In this document: piece after piece, positions 1 through 6,960 of the stretch | Layout: the number at the start of each line of letters is the position of its first letter | Numbering within the stretch: the first letter of the stretch is position 1 | Notes under the pieces: generated by a model | Told to the model about the DNA's origin: nothing | The model's database searches: none | The model's input: the letters and a program-made list of their open reading frames with translations, nothing else | NCBI GenBank assembly: GCA_021734905.1 | Contig: JAIPIB010000002.1 | Span: 1-38,166 of the forward strand | From: Minisyncoccota bacterium | Lineage (GTDB): Bacteria; Patescibacteriota; Minisyncoccia; Phycocordibacterales; UBA918 | Direction of reading: 5' to 3' | Length of the DNA: 38,166 bases | Program-made: the position numbers and the translations under genes

Positions 1-146
1 AAGGAACACTGAAAGAAGCAGAAGCACTCATGCCAACCGTCTACAAAGCAATTGATAAAGCAGAGAAACGAGGAGTCATCAAAAAGAACACAGCTGCACG
101 AAAGAAATCACGTCTAACTATCCAACTGAAGAACGCGGCGAAGTAA
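1..146 (+). CDS. rpsT: 30S ribosomal protein S20, C-terminal part (partial)
   Basis: The reading frame is open from the left edge (codons from base 3) to a TAA at 144-146 and gives 47 residues ending in ...AARKKSRLTIQLKNAAK. The segment KAIDKAEKRGVIKKNTAARKKS matches the well-conserved C-terminal helix of S20, a small basic protein that binds 16S rRNA in the 30S body. The start lies outside the window. A strong terminator follows at once, so this is the last gene of its transcript. Identification rests on recognising the S20 C-terminal signature; the fragment is short but characteristic. Confidence 0.9.
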   Translation, partial: GTLKEAEALMPTVYKAIDKAEKRGVIKKNTAARKKSRLTIQLKNAAK

Positions 147-178
147 ATAACAAACCCCGCAATGCGGGGTTTGTTATT
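146..178 (+). terminator. Intrinsic terminator after rpsT
   Basis: A perfect 15-bp inverted repeat (146-160 with 164-178) with a GC core (CCCCGC/GCGGGG) and a 3-nt loop overlaps the rpsT stop codon. The 3' arm ends in TTTGTTATT, which serves as the U-rich tract. It separates rpsT from the gene at 226. Confidence 0.85.
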
Positions 179-225
179 TACAATTTAATTGTTACTTAAT
201 TATCACAACTGCAGTTATAAAAAAT

Positions 226-1080
226 ATGAAAATAGGATTTATCGGGCAAGGGTGGATAGGAAAAAATTATGCTGACGATTTCGAGAGCCGTGGTTATGAC
301 GTCGTGCGATACGCACTCGAAGAACCGTACTGCAAAAATATTAATTTAATTAGTGAATGTGATATTGTTTTCATAGCCGTACCAACACCCACCACTGAGA
401 ATGGATTTGATGATAGTATCGTAGAAGAAGCTCTAAAACTTGTAGCCCCAAGTAAAATTGCAGTAATTAAATCGACCATCACTCCTGGTACTACTGAAAA
501 ATTGCAACAAAAATTTCCTGATATTTTTGTACTCCATAGTCCTGAATTTCTTGTTGAAGTGACCGCGGCATATGATGCAGCACATCCAAATCGTAACATT
601 GTTGGAGTACCGACTGACAATTCAGTATTTAGACGCCATGCTGAAACTGTCCTTTCTGTGCTTCCAAAGGCAGAGTACGAGTCAATAATGCGTGCACGTG
701 ATGCTGAATTTGTGAAGTATGCGGGGAATTGTTTTTTGTTTACTAAAGTGATGTATATGAACATGCTCTATGACTTAGTTACAGCAATGAAAGGAGACTG
801 GAGCCAAATTAAGGATGCCCTTGTTCACGACCCACGAGTTGGTGAAAGTCATATGGAGCCAGTACATAAAGGTGGTAGAGGGGCTGGTGGACATTGTTTT
901 ATTAAAGATTTTGAAGCGTTTAGAAGGATGTATGATGTTTTTGTTAAAAACCCGGTAGGGGCTCAAATTCTTAGCTCTAAGGCACATATGAACATCCAAT
1001 TGCTTATGGAAAGTGATAAAGACATAGAACTACTCGAGGGTGTTTATGGTGACCTTGATAAATATCAAAAGCACAATTAG
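226..1080 (+). CDS. Short UDP-glucose/GDP-mannose dehydrogenase-family protein
   Basis: 284 aa. It starts with a Rossmann nucleotide-binding stretch (KIGFIGQGWIGKNYA). It then shows family landmarks of NAD-dependent UDP-sugar 6-dehydrogenases: HSPEFLVE near residue 104, EFVKYAGN with Lys164 and Asn168, and GAGGHCFIKD with the probable catalytic Cys224. Family members usually have about 420-450 aa with a third, UDP-binding C-terminal domain; this one stops shortly after the central helical domain, so the sugar-nucleotide-binding domain is missing or very reduced. The proline of the usual GGxCFPKD motif is Ile here. It probably oxidises a nucleotide sugar or related alcohol for envelope polysaccharide, but the substrate cannot be told. 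It lies 20 nt upstream of ddl. No Shine-Dalgarno is seen before ATG 226. Confidence 0.75.
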   Translation: MKIGFIGQGWIGKNYADDFESRGYDVVRYALEEPYCKNINLISECDIVFIAVPTPTTENGFDDSIVEEALKLVAPSKIAVIKSTITPGTTEKLQQKFPDIFVLHSPEFLVEVTAAYDAAHPNRNIVGVPTDNSVFRRHAETVLSVLPKAEYESIMRARDAEFVKYAGNCFLFTKVMYMNMLYDLVTAMKGDWSQIKDALVHDPRVGESHMEPVHKGGRGAGGHCFIKDFEAFRRMYDVFVKNPVGAQILSSKAHMNIQLLMESDKDIELLEGVYGDLDKYQKHN

Positions 1081-1088
1081 GCATCTGA

Positions 1089-1094
1089 TACACT
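1089..1094 (+). promoter_or_regulatory. Possible -10 element before ddl
   Basis: TACACT lies 6 nt before the ddl ATG, the same spacing as clearer TATAAT-like hexamers elsewhere in the window. If used, it would give a leaderless ddl mRNA. Weak by itself, because ddl could equally be co-transcribed with the dehydrogenase. Confidence 0.3.
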
Positions 1095-1100
1095 GTACGT

Positions 1101-2081
1101 ATGAGTAGAATTCGTGTGGCAATACTTCGAGGCGGACTTAGTGATGAATACAAAGTTTCTCTATGGACCGGAGCAACGGTTCTTGAAAATATTGATAAAT
1201 CACTTTTTGAACCAATAGATATTGTTATTACAAAAAATGGTGAGTGGCTTTGTGATGGAAGACTCCGTCTTCCGGAGCATGTTCTACATTCTGTGGACGT
1301 AGTTTTTAATGCACTTCACGGAAGGTTTGGTGAAGATGGGACTGTGCAGCGTCTTCTAGAGCGTTTTGCCGTACCATACACAGGAAGCAAGGCGTTTGCC
1401 TCAAGTGTTGCAATGAATAAGGTGACTACAAAAAATTTTCTTAAGGATACTGATGTAAAAGTTGCCAAACACATTCATGTTACAAAGGATTCAGTTGCCG
1501 ACATTGCAAGAGTCTCAGAGAGAATAGTTGATCTTTTTGGTCCTCAATATGTTATTAAACCCGTTTCGTCAGGGTCATCTGTTGGAACAATGATGGTGAA
1601 GAACCCACTGCTTCTTCCCCAAGCGCTTAAAGATGCCCTTGAGCACTTTGATGAGGTTATGGTTGAGGCAAGAATACCAGGCAGAGAAGCCACTTGTGGA
1701 GTTATTGATAGATACCGTGGAGAGGAACTGTATGCACTTCCACCAATTGAAATAGTTATCCCAGAACGTTCCGAGTTTTTTAACGAGGAAGTTAAGTATG
1801 ACGGAACGACGCAGGAAATTTGTCCAGGTCGGTTTGATCGAAGTACAAAAAATGAGATCGAGCGAGTATCAAAACTTGTGCATACAACACTCAATCTTTC
1901 ACAATATTCAAGATCTGATTTTATAATTTCAGATGACGGAATTTATTTTCTTGAGGTCAATACGTTACCAGGTTTAACTAAAGAATCACTCTTTCCAAGA
2001 GCGATCCAAACGGTTGGTGGTACGTATTCTGAGTTTATTACTCATCTTCTCACTGACGCATTAAATGTGAAGAACCATTAA
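1101..2081 (+). CDS. ddl: D-alanine--D-alanine ligase
   Basis: 326 aa, the normal length for Ddl. This ATP-grasp enzyme joins two D-alanines for the peptidoglycan stem peptide in the cytoplasm. The N-terminal ILRGGLSDEYKVS (residues 8-20) corresponds to the GGxSxEhevS substrate motif with the conserved Glu16. The middle holds the ATP-grasp stretch KPVSSGSSVGTMMV. The C-terminus has FLEVNTLPGLTKESLFPRA, which carries the Mg-binding Glu/Asn and the ligase signature. The next gene starts 9 nt after its stop, so the two are probably co-transcribed. Together with mltG at 25718 it shows the organism makes peptidoglycan. Confidence 0.93.
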   Translation: MSRIRVAILRGGLSDEYKVSLWTGATVLENIDKSLFEPIDIVITKNGEWLCDGRLRLPEHVLHSVDVVFNALHGRFGEDGTVQRLLERFAVPYTGSKAFASSVAMNKVTTKNFLKDTDVKVAKHIHVTKDSVADIARVSERIVDLFGPQYVIKPVSSGSSVGTMMVKNPLLLPQALKDALEHFDEVMVEARIPGREATCGVIDRYRGEELYALPPIEIVIPERSEFFNEEVKYDGTTQEICPGRFDRSTKNEIERVSKLVHTTLNLSQYSRSDFIISDDGIYFLEVNTLPGLTKESLFPRAIQTVGGTYSEFITHLLTDALNVKNH

Positions 2082-2089
2082 AATTTTTT

Positions 2090-2389
2090 ATGACAAAACA
2101 AATCAAAAAATTATCAACAAAGGAGATTGAAAAGTCTATGAGAAAGGTTTCTGATTGGACTGCAAATGCTAAGCAAACGGAACTTCAACAGACATTCTAT
2201 TTCCCGTCTTTTCTTGCAGGACTTGCCTTTGTGGCAAAAATCGCTGTGCATGCAGAAGTTAGTCAGCATCACCCTGTTATTGAGCTTTCGTATGAAAAAG
2301 TAAAGGTGAAGCTAGCTACTCATGATTGTAAAGGCCTCACAATAAATGACTTTAAATTAGCAGAGCGCATAGATGGAATACTACAGTAG
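2090..2389 (+). CDS. Pterin-4a-carbinolamine dehydratase family protein
   Basis: 99 aa, the usual size of this family. The core HAEVSQHHPVIELSYEKV followed by KLATHDCKGLTINDFKLAERID matches the PCD/DCoH fold, including the HHP motif and the THd..GlT..D..lA pattern. The enzyme dehydrates 4a-hydroxytetrahydrobiopterin. Bacteria without aromatic amino acid hydroxylases often keep such a protein, and its role may then lie in folate/molybdopterin metabolism or in an unknown process. Nothing nearby suggests a hydroxylase. It follows ddl by 8 nt and has no Shine-Dalgarno. Confidence 0.9.
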   Translation: MTKQIKKLSTKEIEKSMRKVSDWTANAKQTELQQTFYFPSFLAGLAFVAKIAVHAEVSQHHPVIELSYEKVKVKLATHDCKGLTINDFKLAERIDGILQ

Positions 2390-2407
2390 TCTGTACACTG
2401 CTGTTAC

Positions 2408-2437
2408 TTGTTAAAGTGCCAAATGCTGACATAATAT
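2408..2437 (+). promoter_or_regulatory. Candidate sigma-70-type promoter for the membrane-protein cluster
   Basis: TTGTTA (2408-2413), a 17-nt spacer and ATAATA/TAATAT (2431-2437) lie in the 104-nt gap before the gene at 2494. A second TATAAT at 2488-2493 directly abuts the ATG and is too close to act for that start. The promoter call is by eye. Confidence 0.45.
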
Positions 2438-2493
2438 ATAGTGTACTAATTGATAATTCTAATTTATCTCATAAGCTCTAATTTTCTTATAAT

Positions 2494-3024
2494 ATGACCA
2501 TCGAACATATTCTTATATTCGCACACATCATAGGTACAATAATAGGTGTTGGTTCAGCTACAATGCTTGAGTCGCATCTTGGTAAAGCACTTAAAGACAA
2601 GCTTGTTTCAGAAGATGAAAGAGCTATTCTTGGTGTTGACTATAGAGCAATGCGTGTCGGTCTTGTAATTATCATCCTCTCAGGGTTTGGTTTTCTTCTT
2701 TTAGACAAGTTTGAAGGAAAGACAATGTATTTGTATAGCCCGTACTTATGGGCAAAGTTGACTTTCGTTATGGTGATCCTTGCTAACACGTTACTCTTGC
2801 AGGCAAAGAGTATAAATTTGTACTGGGGTTCAACATTTTCTTTTGTCTCATGGTGGTCAGCGGCACTTGTCGGCATGTTTGTAACACATCGGCTTAGATT
2901 TGATTTTTTCGGAGACGGTCAATTTATAACAGTTTTTGCCTCTCTCATGTCACTTTATGTAGTTGCTGTGATCGTTGGTGCCATCGCGCTTAACTTCTTT
3001 AGAAATAAATCTTTATCATCGTAA
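2494..3024 (+). CDS. Multi-pass membrane protein of unknown function
   Basis: 176 aa with about five hydrophobic spans (roughly residues 5-25, 52-71, 84-103, 113-131 and 146-167). Histidines sit in or close to the first span (H5, H11) and at the end of the fourth (H132). The layout recalls small bacterial membrane families such as DUF2269 or CopD-like proteins, where histidine-bearing helices may bind metal or haem, but no family can be assigned from sequence alone. It is the first of three adjacent membrane genes; the next begins 1 nt after its stop. The start at 2494 is preferred because the first hydrophobic helix begins straight after it. Confidence 0.75.
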   Translation: MTIEHILIFAHIIGTIIGVGSATMLESHLGKALKDKLVSEDERAILGVDYRAMRVGLVIIILSGFGFLLLDKFEGKTMYLYSPYLWAKLTFVMVILANTLLLQAKSINLYWGSTFSFVSWWSAALVGMFVTHRLRFDFFGDGQFITVFASLMSLYVVAVIVGAIALNFFRNKSLSS

Positions 3025-3025
3025 T

Positions 3026-3481
3026 ATGTCAGTATTTTTTGCATCGCTACTTGTAGCACACGTACTATTTGGAATAGTTGGCGTGATTCTCATCTTCATG
3101 GTGACGTTCATGCTATTGAAGAAAGAGTTACAGAAAAAGGAACTCACATGCACGTCTTTTGGGGCATTTCTTGCCTATATAATCTCATGGTTTTCAGGTG
3201 GGTGGTATTACTGGAAGTACTACGGGACAACGGTAAAGCCAGCAATTATGGCCGGTGAATTTAGATGGGCACATTCAATCATTATGGAAGTTAAGGAGCA
3301 TATATTTCTTTTTCTTCCGTTTGCATCTCTGGCACTCGCACTTGTTATTTACCTCAAATTTGACGCTTTATTGACTGACCAGGTATTTAGGAGGAAGGTT
3401 ATACAATTATCGATTGCAGTAACAGTACTCGCTATCATAATTACATTATCAGGCGTTCTAATAACAGGCGGTGCTCGCTAA
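3026..3481 (+). CDS. Four-span membrane protein of unknown function
   Basis: 151 aa when started at ATG 3026; the ORF track's 2975 start would overlap the previous gene by 50 nt and adds a non-hydrophobic, unlikely leader. Hydrophobic spans lie near residues 5-31, 43-60, 92-110 and 126-146. Histidines H12, H83 and H92 lie in or beside the spans, with the motif WAHSIIMEVKEHIFLFLP between spans two and three. No family was recognised. It begins 1 nt after the preceding stop and ends 5 nt before the next start, which implies translational coupling within a three-gene cluster. Confidence 0.75.
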   Translation: MSVFFASLLVAHVLFGIVGVILIFMVTFMLLKKELQKKELTCTSFGAFLAYIISWFSGGWYYWKYYGTTVKPAIMAGEFRWAHSIIMEVKEHIFLFLPFASLALALVIYLKFDALLTDQVFRRKVIQLSIAVTVLAIIITLSGVLITGGAR

Positions 3482-3486
3482 TCTAT

Positions 3487-3837
3487 ATGAATAAACATCA
3501 GCTAGTAAAGGGAATTCTTCTTGGTGCAACAATGGCAGTCATCTTTGCAGTTATTATCACTATTGCAGGTGAGCTATATAAAGTTGTTGGCATTGATGGT
3601 AAGAGCCTGAATCCAATCAAGGATTTATTGAAAGAGTGGCACGGTCATCATTGGGTTGGCAAGGGAATATGGGCAGCCATTGTGTTTGGTGTGACAATCT
3701 TAACTTCGTACACTCTTTCTAAAAAAGATTTTTCAGAAGTTAGCTTAAATAAGTACGTATCACTTCTTACCTACTCTGTATCACTAGGAACTATATTACT
3801 TTTTGTATTTTTTGGTTACGAGTACATGATTCATTGA
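3487..3837 (+). CDS. Three-span membrane protein of unknown function
   Basis: 116 aa with hydrophobic spans near residues 9-30, 60-77 and 90-110, and a histidine-rich loop KEWHGHHWVGKG (H52, H54, H55) leading into the second span. No family assigned. It is the last gene of the membrane cluster and is followed by a strong terminator. The clustered histidines, also seen in the two upstream proteins, make a shared metal- or haem-binding membrane complex conceivable; this is inference only. Confidence 0.7.
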   Translation: MNKHQLVKGILLGATMAVIFAVIITIAGELYKVVGIDGKSLNPIKDLLKEWHGHHWVGKGIWAAIVFGVTILTSYTLSKKDFSEVSLNKYVSLLTYSVSLGTILLFVFFGYEYMIH

Positions 3838-3857
3838 TGGCGAAATCAAGACAATTA

Positions 3858-3896
3858 TGTACAAAGAAAACCGCCTTTGGCGGTTTTCTTTGTACA
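3858..3896. terminator. Bidirectional intrinsic terminator between convergent genes
   Basis: A perfect 18-bp stem (3858-3875 with 3879-3896) with a TTT loop; the arms contain AAAACCGCC/GGCGGTTTT. A/T-rich outer arms on both sides allow it to end the plus-strand membrane cluster and the minus-strand HAD gene that stops at 3918. Confidence 0.85.
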
Positions 3897-3917
3897 AATT
3901 TTATCCAAAAAACAATG

Positions 3918-4619
3918 TTAAGTAAAATACTTCTTCAAGAGGGAGTGTGTATGCAAGTGATCATCAACAGGATGAGTCTCAATTACGCCAATTACTGTCT
4001 CATCATTACCGCCTGGAAATAGTGCATCACCAAAGTATATACAGTTATCTTTTTCCCAGCCCATTTCTTCTATGAGACGATTAACGTTGTACCCCTTATG
4101 CCTGCCTTTTTGAAAGTAGTCAAAGCAGGTGGTGCCACCAATACGTACTTCAATTTCATCTGATTCAAAAGGAATGTCACGCAACAGAGATTGTCTGACA
4201 GATTTATCTGGATCGCAGGTACGTTTTCTGCAGAGATCTTCATTGTGACCAATGAGGCTGTAACCGATTTGTGCACCTCGGTGTTCGACAAGATCTTCAT
4301 GGTCTCTAATTTCAGCAACATATTTTGAACGGATTTTATTTACATGATCAAGTATTGTTTTCGTGTGGTCTTCATTTAGAAGTTCCGTCCATAGTTGTTG
4401 GTTTTGAGGATCCACAGCCTGATTTCCGTTTTGGCCAAGTCTAAATGCGGGCAGATTTCTAATTTGAATATCAATTTGGCTTACTTGAGCTCCTGATACG
4501 ATGATGATGTCGTGCGGGAGCGATGTGTAAAAAGCAAGAATCTCGTCTTCCATAGGCGTCCTTGATGCAGAGATTGTGTCATCCATATCAAAGAAAAGAT
4601 GCTTTTTGTGTGTATACAT
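3918..4619 (-). CDS. HAD-superfamily phosphatase, phosphomannomutase-like
   Basis: 233 aa. The N-terminal LFFDMDDTIS (Asp11 and Asp13) is HAD motif I, with VSGAQ as motif II. The C-terminal half has GRHKGYNVNRLIEEMG and YFGDALFPGGNDE, which match the K...FGD....GGND block of HAD type IIB, specifically the eukaryotic-type phosphomannomutase (PMM) subfamily. PMM proteins have about 245-260 aa and interconvert mannose 6- and 1-phosphate; a sugar-phosphate phosphatase is the alternative. It is transcribed alone, divergent from the gene at 4680, from an extended -10 lying 7 nt upstream of its ATG. It might supply nucleotide sugars for surface glycans. Confidence 0.8.
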   Translation of the reverse strand: MYTHKKHLFFDMDDTISASRTPMEDEILAFYTSLPHDIIIVSGAQVSQIDIQIRNLPAFRLGQNGNQAVDPQNQQLWTELLNEDHTKTILDHVNKIRSKYVAEIRDHEDLVEHRGAQIGYSLIGHNEDLCRKRTCDPDKSVRQSLLRDIPFESDEIEVRIGGTTCFDYFQKGRHKGYNVNRLIEEMGWEKDNCIYFGDALFPGGNDETVIGVIETHPVDDHLHTHSLLKKYFT

Positions 4620-4626
4620 GTTTAAA

Positions 4627-4635
4627 ATTATATCA
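4627..4635 (-). promoter_or_regulatory. Extended -10 promoter of the HAD gene
   Basis: On the minus strand the sequence reads TGATATAAT, then 7 nt, then the ATG at 4619. It is a consensus extended -10 placed so that transcription would start at or within a base or two of the start codon (leaderless mRNA). Confidence 0.55.
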
Positions 4636-4642
4636 AATATTT

Positions 4643-4651
4643 TGGTATAAT
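4643..4651 (+). promoter_or_regulatory. Extended -10 promoter of the 59-aa gene
   Basis: TGGTATAAT at 4643-4651 predicts a transcript starting near 4658. This rules out the ORF-track start at 4650, which overlaps the hexamer, and favours the ATG at 4680 with a leader of about 22 nt. Confidence 0.55.
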
Positions 4652-4679
4652 GAATTATTATTCTATAAAAACTGATTTT

Positions 4680-4859
4680 ATGAGCATAGAAAGCTTAGAC
4701 TTTACACCAAATAAAAAAAATGAAGGAGGGCCATCAGTGGAAGACATCTTGCAAGTGAACCTTGAAACGCCTTTTGATGATTTACCAAAAGAGAAGCAAG
4801 AGCAAATAAGGAATTGGACTTTGGGAAGGAAAATTAACGGGGAACAAACATATCATTAA
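4680..4859 (+). CDS. Small hypothetical protein (59 aa)
   Basis: Starting at ATG 4680 gives 59 residues, hydrophilic and acidic in the centre, with GGPSVEDILQVNLETPFDDL followed by LPKEKQEQIRNWTLG. No family recognised. The longer ORF-track start at 4650 overlaps a consensus -10 and adds residues unlike a coding leader. A dedicated promoter upstream and a terminator 55 nt downstream make a real gene likely. The absence of membrane spans suggests a cytoplasmic protein. Confidence 0.6.
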   Translation: MSIESLDFTPNKKNEGGPSVEDILQVNLETPFDDLPKEKQEQIRNWTLGRKINGEQTYH

Positions 4860-4913
4860 TTATAAGGCCTATTTGCTACTTTTGTATCCTTGAAATCCCA
4901 TCGTGTAGATTAA

Positions 4914-4939
4914 CAAAATCCGTCTAAAGACGGATTTTG
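4914..4939. terminator. Intrinsic terminator shared by the 59-aa gene and tRNA-Ala
   Basis: An 11-bp perfect stem (4914-4924 with 4929-4939, CAAAATCCGTC/GACGGATTTTG) with a TAAA loop. It lies downstream of the plus-strand gene ending at 4859 and of the minus-strand tRNA, with T-rich 3' arms in either direction. Confidence 0.7.
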
Positions 4940-4982
4940 AATTGCCAAATTACACTTAGACGTTAGTGACTCAATTTCAGTG

Positions 4983-5056
4983 TGGACTCGACAGGAATTG
5001 AACCTGCGACCTCCTGAGTGCAAAACAGGCGCTCTAGCCAACTGAGCTACGAGCCC
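4983..5056 (-). tRNA. tRNA-Ala(UGC)
   Basis: Read on the minus strand it folds as a 74-nt cloverleaf: acceptor GGGCTCG/CGAGTCC, D stem GCTC/GAGC with a 9-nt loop, anticodon loop TTTGCAC (anticodon TGC), 5-nt variable region and T arm GCAGG-TTCAATT-CCTGT. The G3:U70 wobble, the alanine identity element, is present. The discriminator is A and CCA is not encoded (CAC follows). Oddities: the base pair closing the anticodon loop (31:39) is T-T, and the flanks continue pairing about 14 bp beyond the acceptor stem with several G-U pairs. No Shine-Dalgarno-type or protein overlap. Confidence 0.93.
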
Positions 5057-5185
5057 ACACTAAAATCAAATGGAACAATGCCTAATGAGTGCATCTTCAC
5101 AGGAATTGCTCAAGGTCTTCTAAAAATATCCTGCATCATTAGAACCCGCATATAATACGCATTTTCCTTGATTCGGTCAACACTG

Positions 5186-5191
5186 TATAAT
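5186..5191 (+). promoter_or_regulatory. -10 element of tag (leaderless start)
   Basis: TATAAT at 5186-5191 lies 6 nt before the ATG at 5198, so the predicted +1 coincides with the start codon. A second TATAAT at 5151-5156 could give a leader of about 35 nt instead. Neither has a clear -35. Confidence 0.5.
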
Positions 5192-5197
5192 TACTTA

Positions 5198-5767
5198 ATG
5201 AGTAAAACTCGTTGTGCTTGGGTTAATCTTAAGAACCCTGACTACATAGATTATCATGATCATGAATGGGGGATTCCTATCCTTGATGATAAAACGTTAT
5301 TTGAGTTTATGGTACTTGAAAGTTCTCAAGCAGGACTATCTTGGGAAATTATTCTAACAAAACGCAATGGTTACAAAAAAGCTTTTGCAAATTTTAATCC
5401 AAAAGAAGTTGCAACTTTTACAAACGAACATGTCGAAGTTTTGATGCAAAATATTGATATTGTCAGAAATAGGCTCAAAATTAAAGCCACAATAAATAAT
5501 GCTCAACAATTTCTAAAAATTTGCCACGAGTATGGCAATTTTTCAAAGTATTTGTGGAAGTTCGTGGGTGGAAAACAGCTTGTAAATGACTGGCAAACAA
5601 TAAGGGATGTGCCAACACATACTGATACTTCTATAGAGCTAGCAAAAGACCTTAAAATCAAGGGATTTAAATTTCTTGGACCAACAACTTGTTACGCATA
5701 CATGCAGGCTGTGGGTATGGTGTATGACCACACAAGTAACTGTTTTAAGTACAAAAAACATAAATAG
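5198..5767 (+). CDS. tag: DNA-3-methyladenine glycosylase I
   Basis: 189 aa from ATG 5198. The N-terminus RCAWVNLKNPDYIDYHDHEWG and the following LFEFMVLESSQAGLSWEIIL are the classic Tag signature: zinc-binding Cys/His near the start and the EssQaGLSW core. GFKFLGPTTCYAYMQAVGMV near the C-terminus carries the second conserved block. The enzyme removes 3-methyladenine from alkylated DNA as the first step of base excision repair. The ORF-track start (TTG 5168) is rejected because the extra residues precede a conserved N-terminus and overlap the TATAAT. Single gene, apparently leaderless. Confidence 0.95.
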   Translation: MSKTRCAWVNLKNPDYIDYHDHEWGIPILDDKTLFEFMVLESSQAGLSWEIILTKRNGYKKAFANFNPKEVATFTNEHVEVLMQNIDIVRNRLKIKATINNAQQFLKICHEYGNFSKYLWKFVGGKQLVNDWQTIRDVPTHTDTSIELAKDLKIKGFKFLGPTTCYAYMQAVGMVYDHTSNCFKYKKHK

Positions 5768-5834
5768 TAGAGATAGACATTGCTTTTGTTCTCATTTGAA
5801 TGTGTGGAAATCCCTTTATTTTATCTCAGTATTC

Positions 5835-5843
5835 TGCTATGAT
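5835..5843 (+). promoter_or_regulatory. Extended -10 promoter of the ATP synthase operon
   Basis: TGCTATGAT at 5835-5843 ends 11 nt before the atpB ATG, predicting a leader of only about 4 nt. No good -35 is seen at 16-18 nt upstream, as expected for an extended -10 promoter. Confidence 0.5.
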
Positions 5844-5854
5844 TCCAGCGATTT

Positions 5855-6628
5855 ATGAATATTGCACACGCTGCAGTTGAGGGTGGTATTGCGGTACATC
5901 TTTCCGCACCGATTTTGGGGTATTTTTTTGGTATTCCGCTCACAAGCACAATGATTATGGTGTGGGTTACTATGCTTGCACTTGCAGTCCTAGCATTTAC
6001 AATGAAATCCAGACTGCGTCTGATACCAAACAAAATTCAAATATCACTTGAGATGTTGGTTGGGAGTGGGTTTGACTATATGGCAGATGCACTGGAAAGC
6101 AGGGAACTTGCACGAAAATTCTTTCCTTTGGTGATGACCATATTTATCTTTATTCTGTCATTAAATTGGCTCGGTTTACTTCCTGGTGTAGATTCGATTG
6201 GCATTTGGAAAACAGTTCATGATGCTGAGACGTTTGTACCATTTCTTCATCCAGCTAACACAGACCTTAACGTAACGATCAGTTTAGCCATAATAGCCTT
6301 TGTTGCAATAGAAATTGCCGGGATAGCATTTCTTGGATTTGTAAAGTATGGAGGAAAATTTATTAATTTCTCATCCCCGCTCAACTTCCTTATTGGAATA
6401 ATTGAACTATTTAGCGAATTAGCGCGACTAGTTTCATTCTCATTTCGACTTTTCGGCAACATTTTTGCAGGAAAAACTCTATTACTCATTGCAATATTTT
6501 TTGTACCGTTTATAGTTCCGGTTCCAATTCTCGCCTTTGAATTATTCGTCGGTCTTATTCAGGCCTTTATATTTGCAGTATTGACTCTTTTCTTTATCAA
6601 ACTAGCAATTGCAGAGCCAGAGCACTAG
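5855..6628 (+). CDS. atpB: ATP synthase Fo subunit a
   Basis: 257 aa with five to six membrane spans. It forms the static half-channels for ion flow beside the c-ring. The key stretch SFSFRLFGNIFAGKTLL contains Arg198, the counterpart of the essential stator arginine (E. coli Arg210), and the preceding ELFSELARLVS is typical. The C-terminus ends in the last helix (FELFVGLIQAFIFAVLTLFF). It is the first gene of the atpBEFHAGDC operon; no atpI precedes it. A strong hairpin separates it from atpE. Confidence 0.96.
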   Translation: MNIAHAAVEGGIAVHLSAPILGYFFGIPLTSTMIMVWVTMLALAVLAFTMKSRLRLIPNKIQISLEMLVGSGFDYMADALESRELARKFFPLVMTIFIFILSLNWLGLLPGVDSIGIWKTVHDAETFVPFLHPANTDLNVTISLAIIAFVAIEIAGIAFLGFVKYGGKFINFSSPLNFLIGIIELFSELARLVSFSFRLFGNIFAGKTLLLIAIFFVPFIVPVPILAFELFVGLIQAFIFAVLTLFFIKLAIAEPEH

Positions 6629-6630
6629 TT

Positions 6631-6951
<321 letters not shown>

Positions 6952-6960
6952 TAGATATAT

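Noticed and set aside
294-764. 156-aa minus-strand ORF opposite the dehydrogenase gene
   Set aside because: It lies fully inside a well-recognised plus-strand gene and has no family motif; a shadow ORF. The same holds for the other ORFs nested in atpA, atpD, typA, leuS, alaS and M16 genes.
2488-2493. TATAAT directly abutting the ATG of the membrane gene at 2494
   Set aside because: A transcript from it would start inside the coding region; no better internal start is seen, and a -35/-10 pair lies further upstream.
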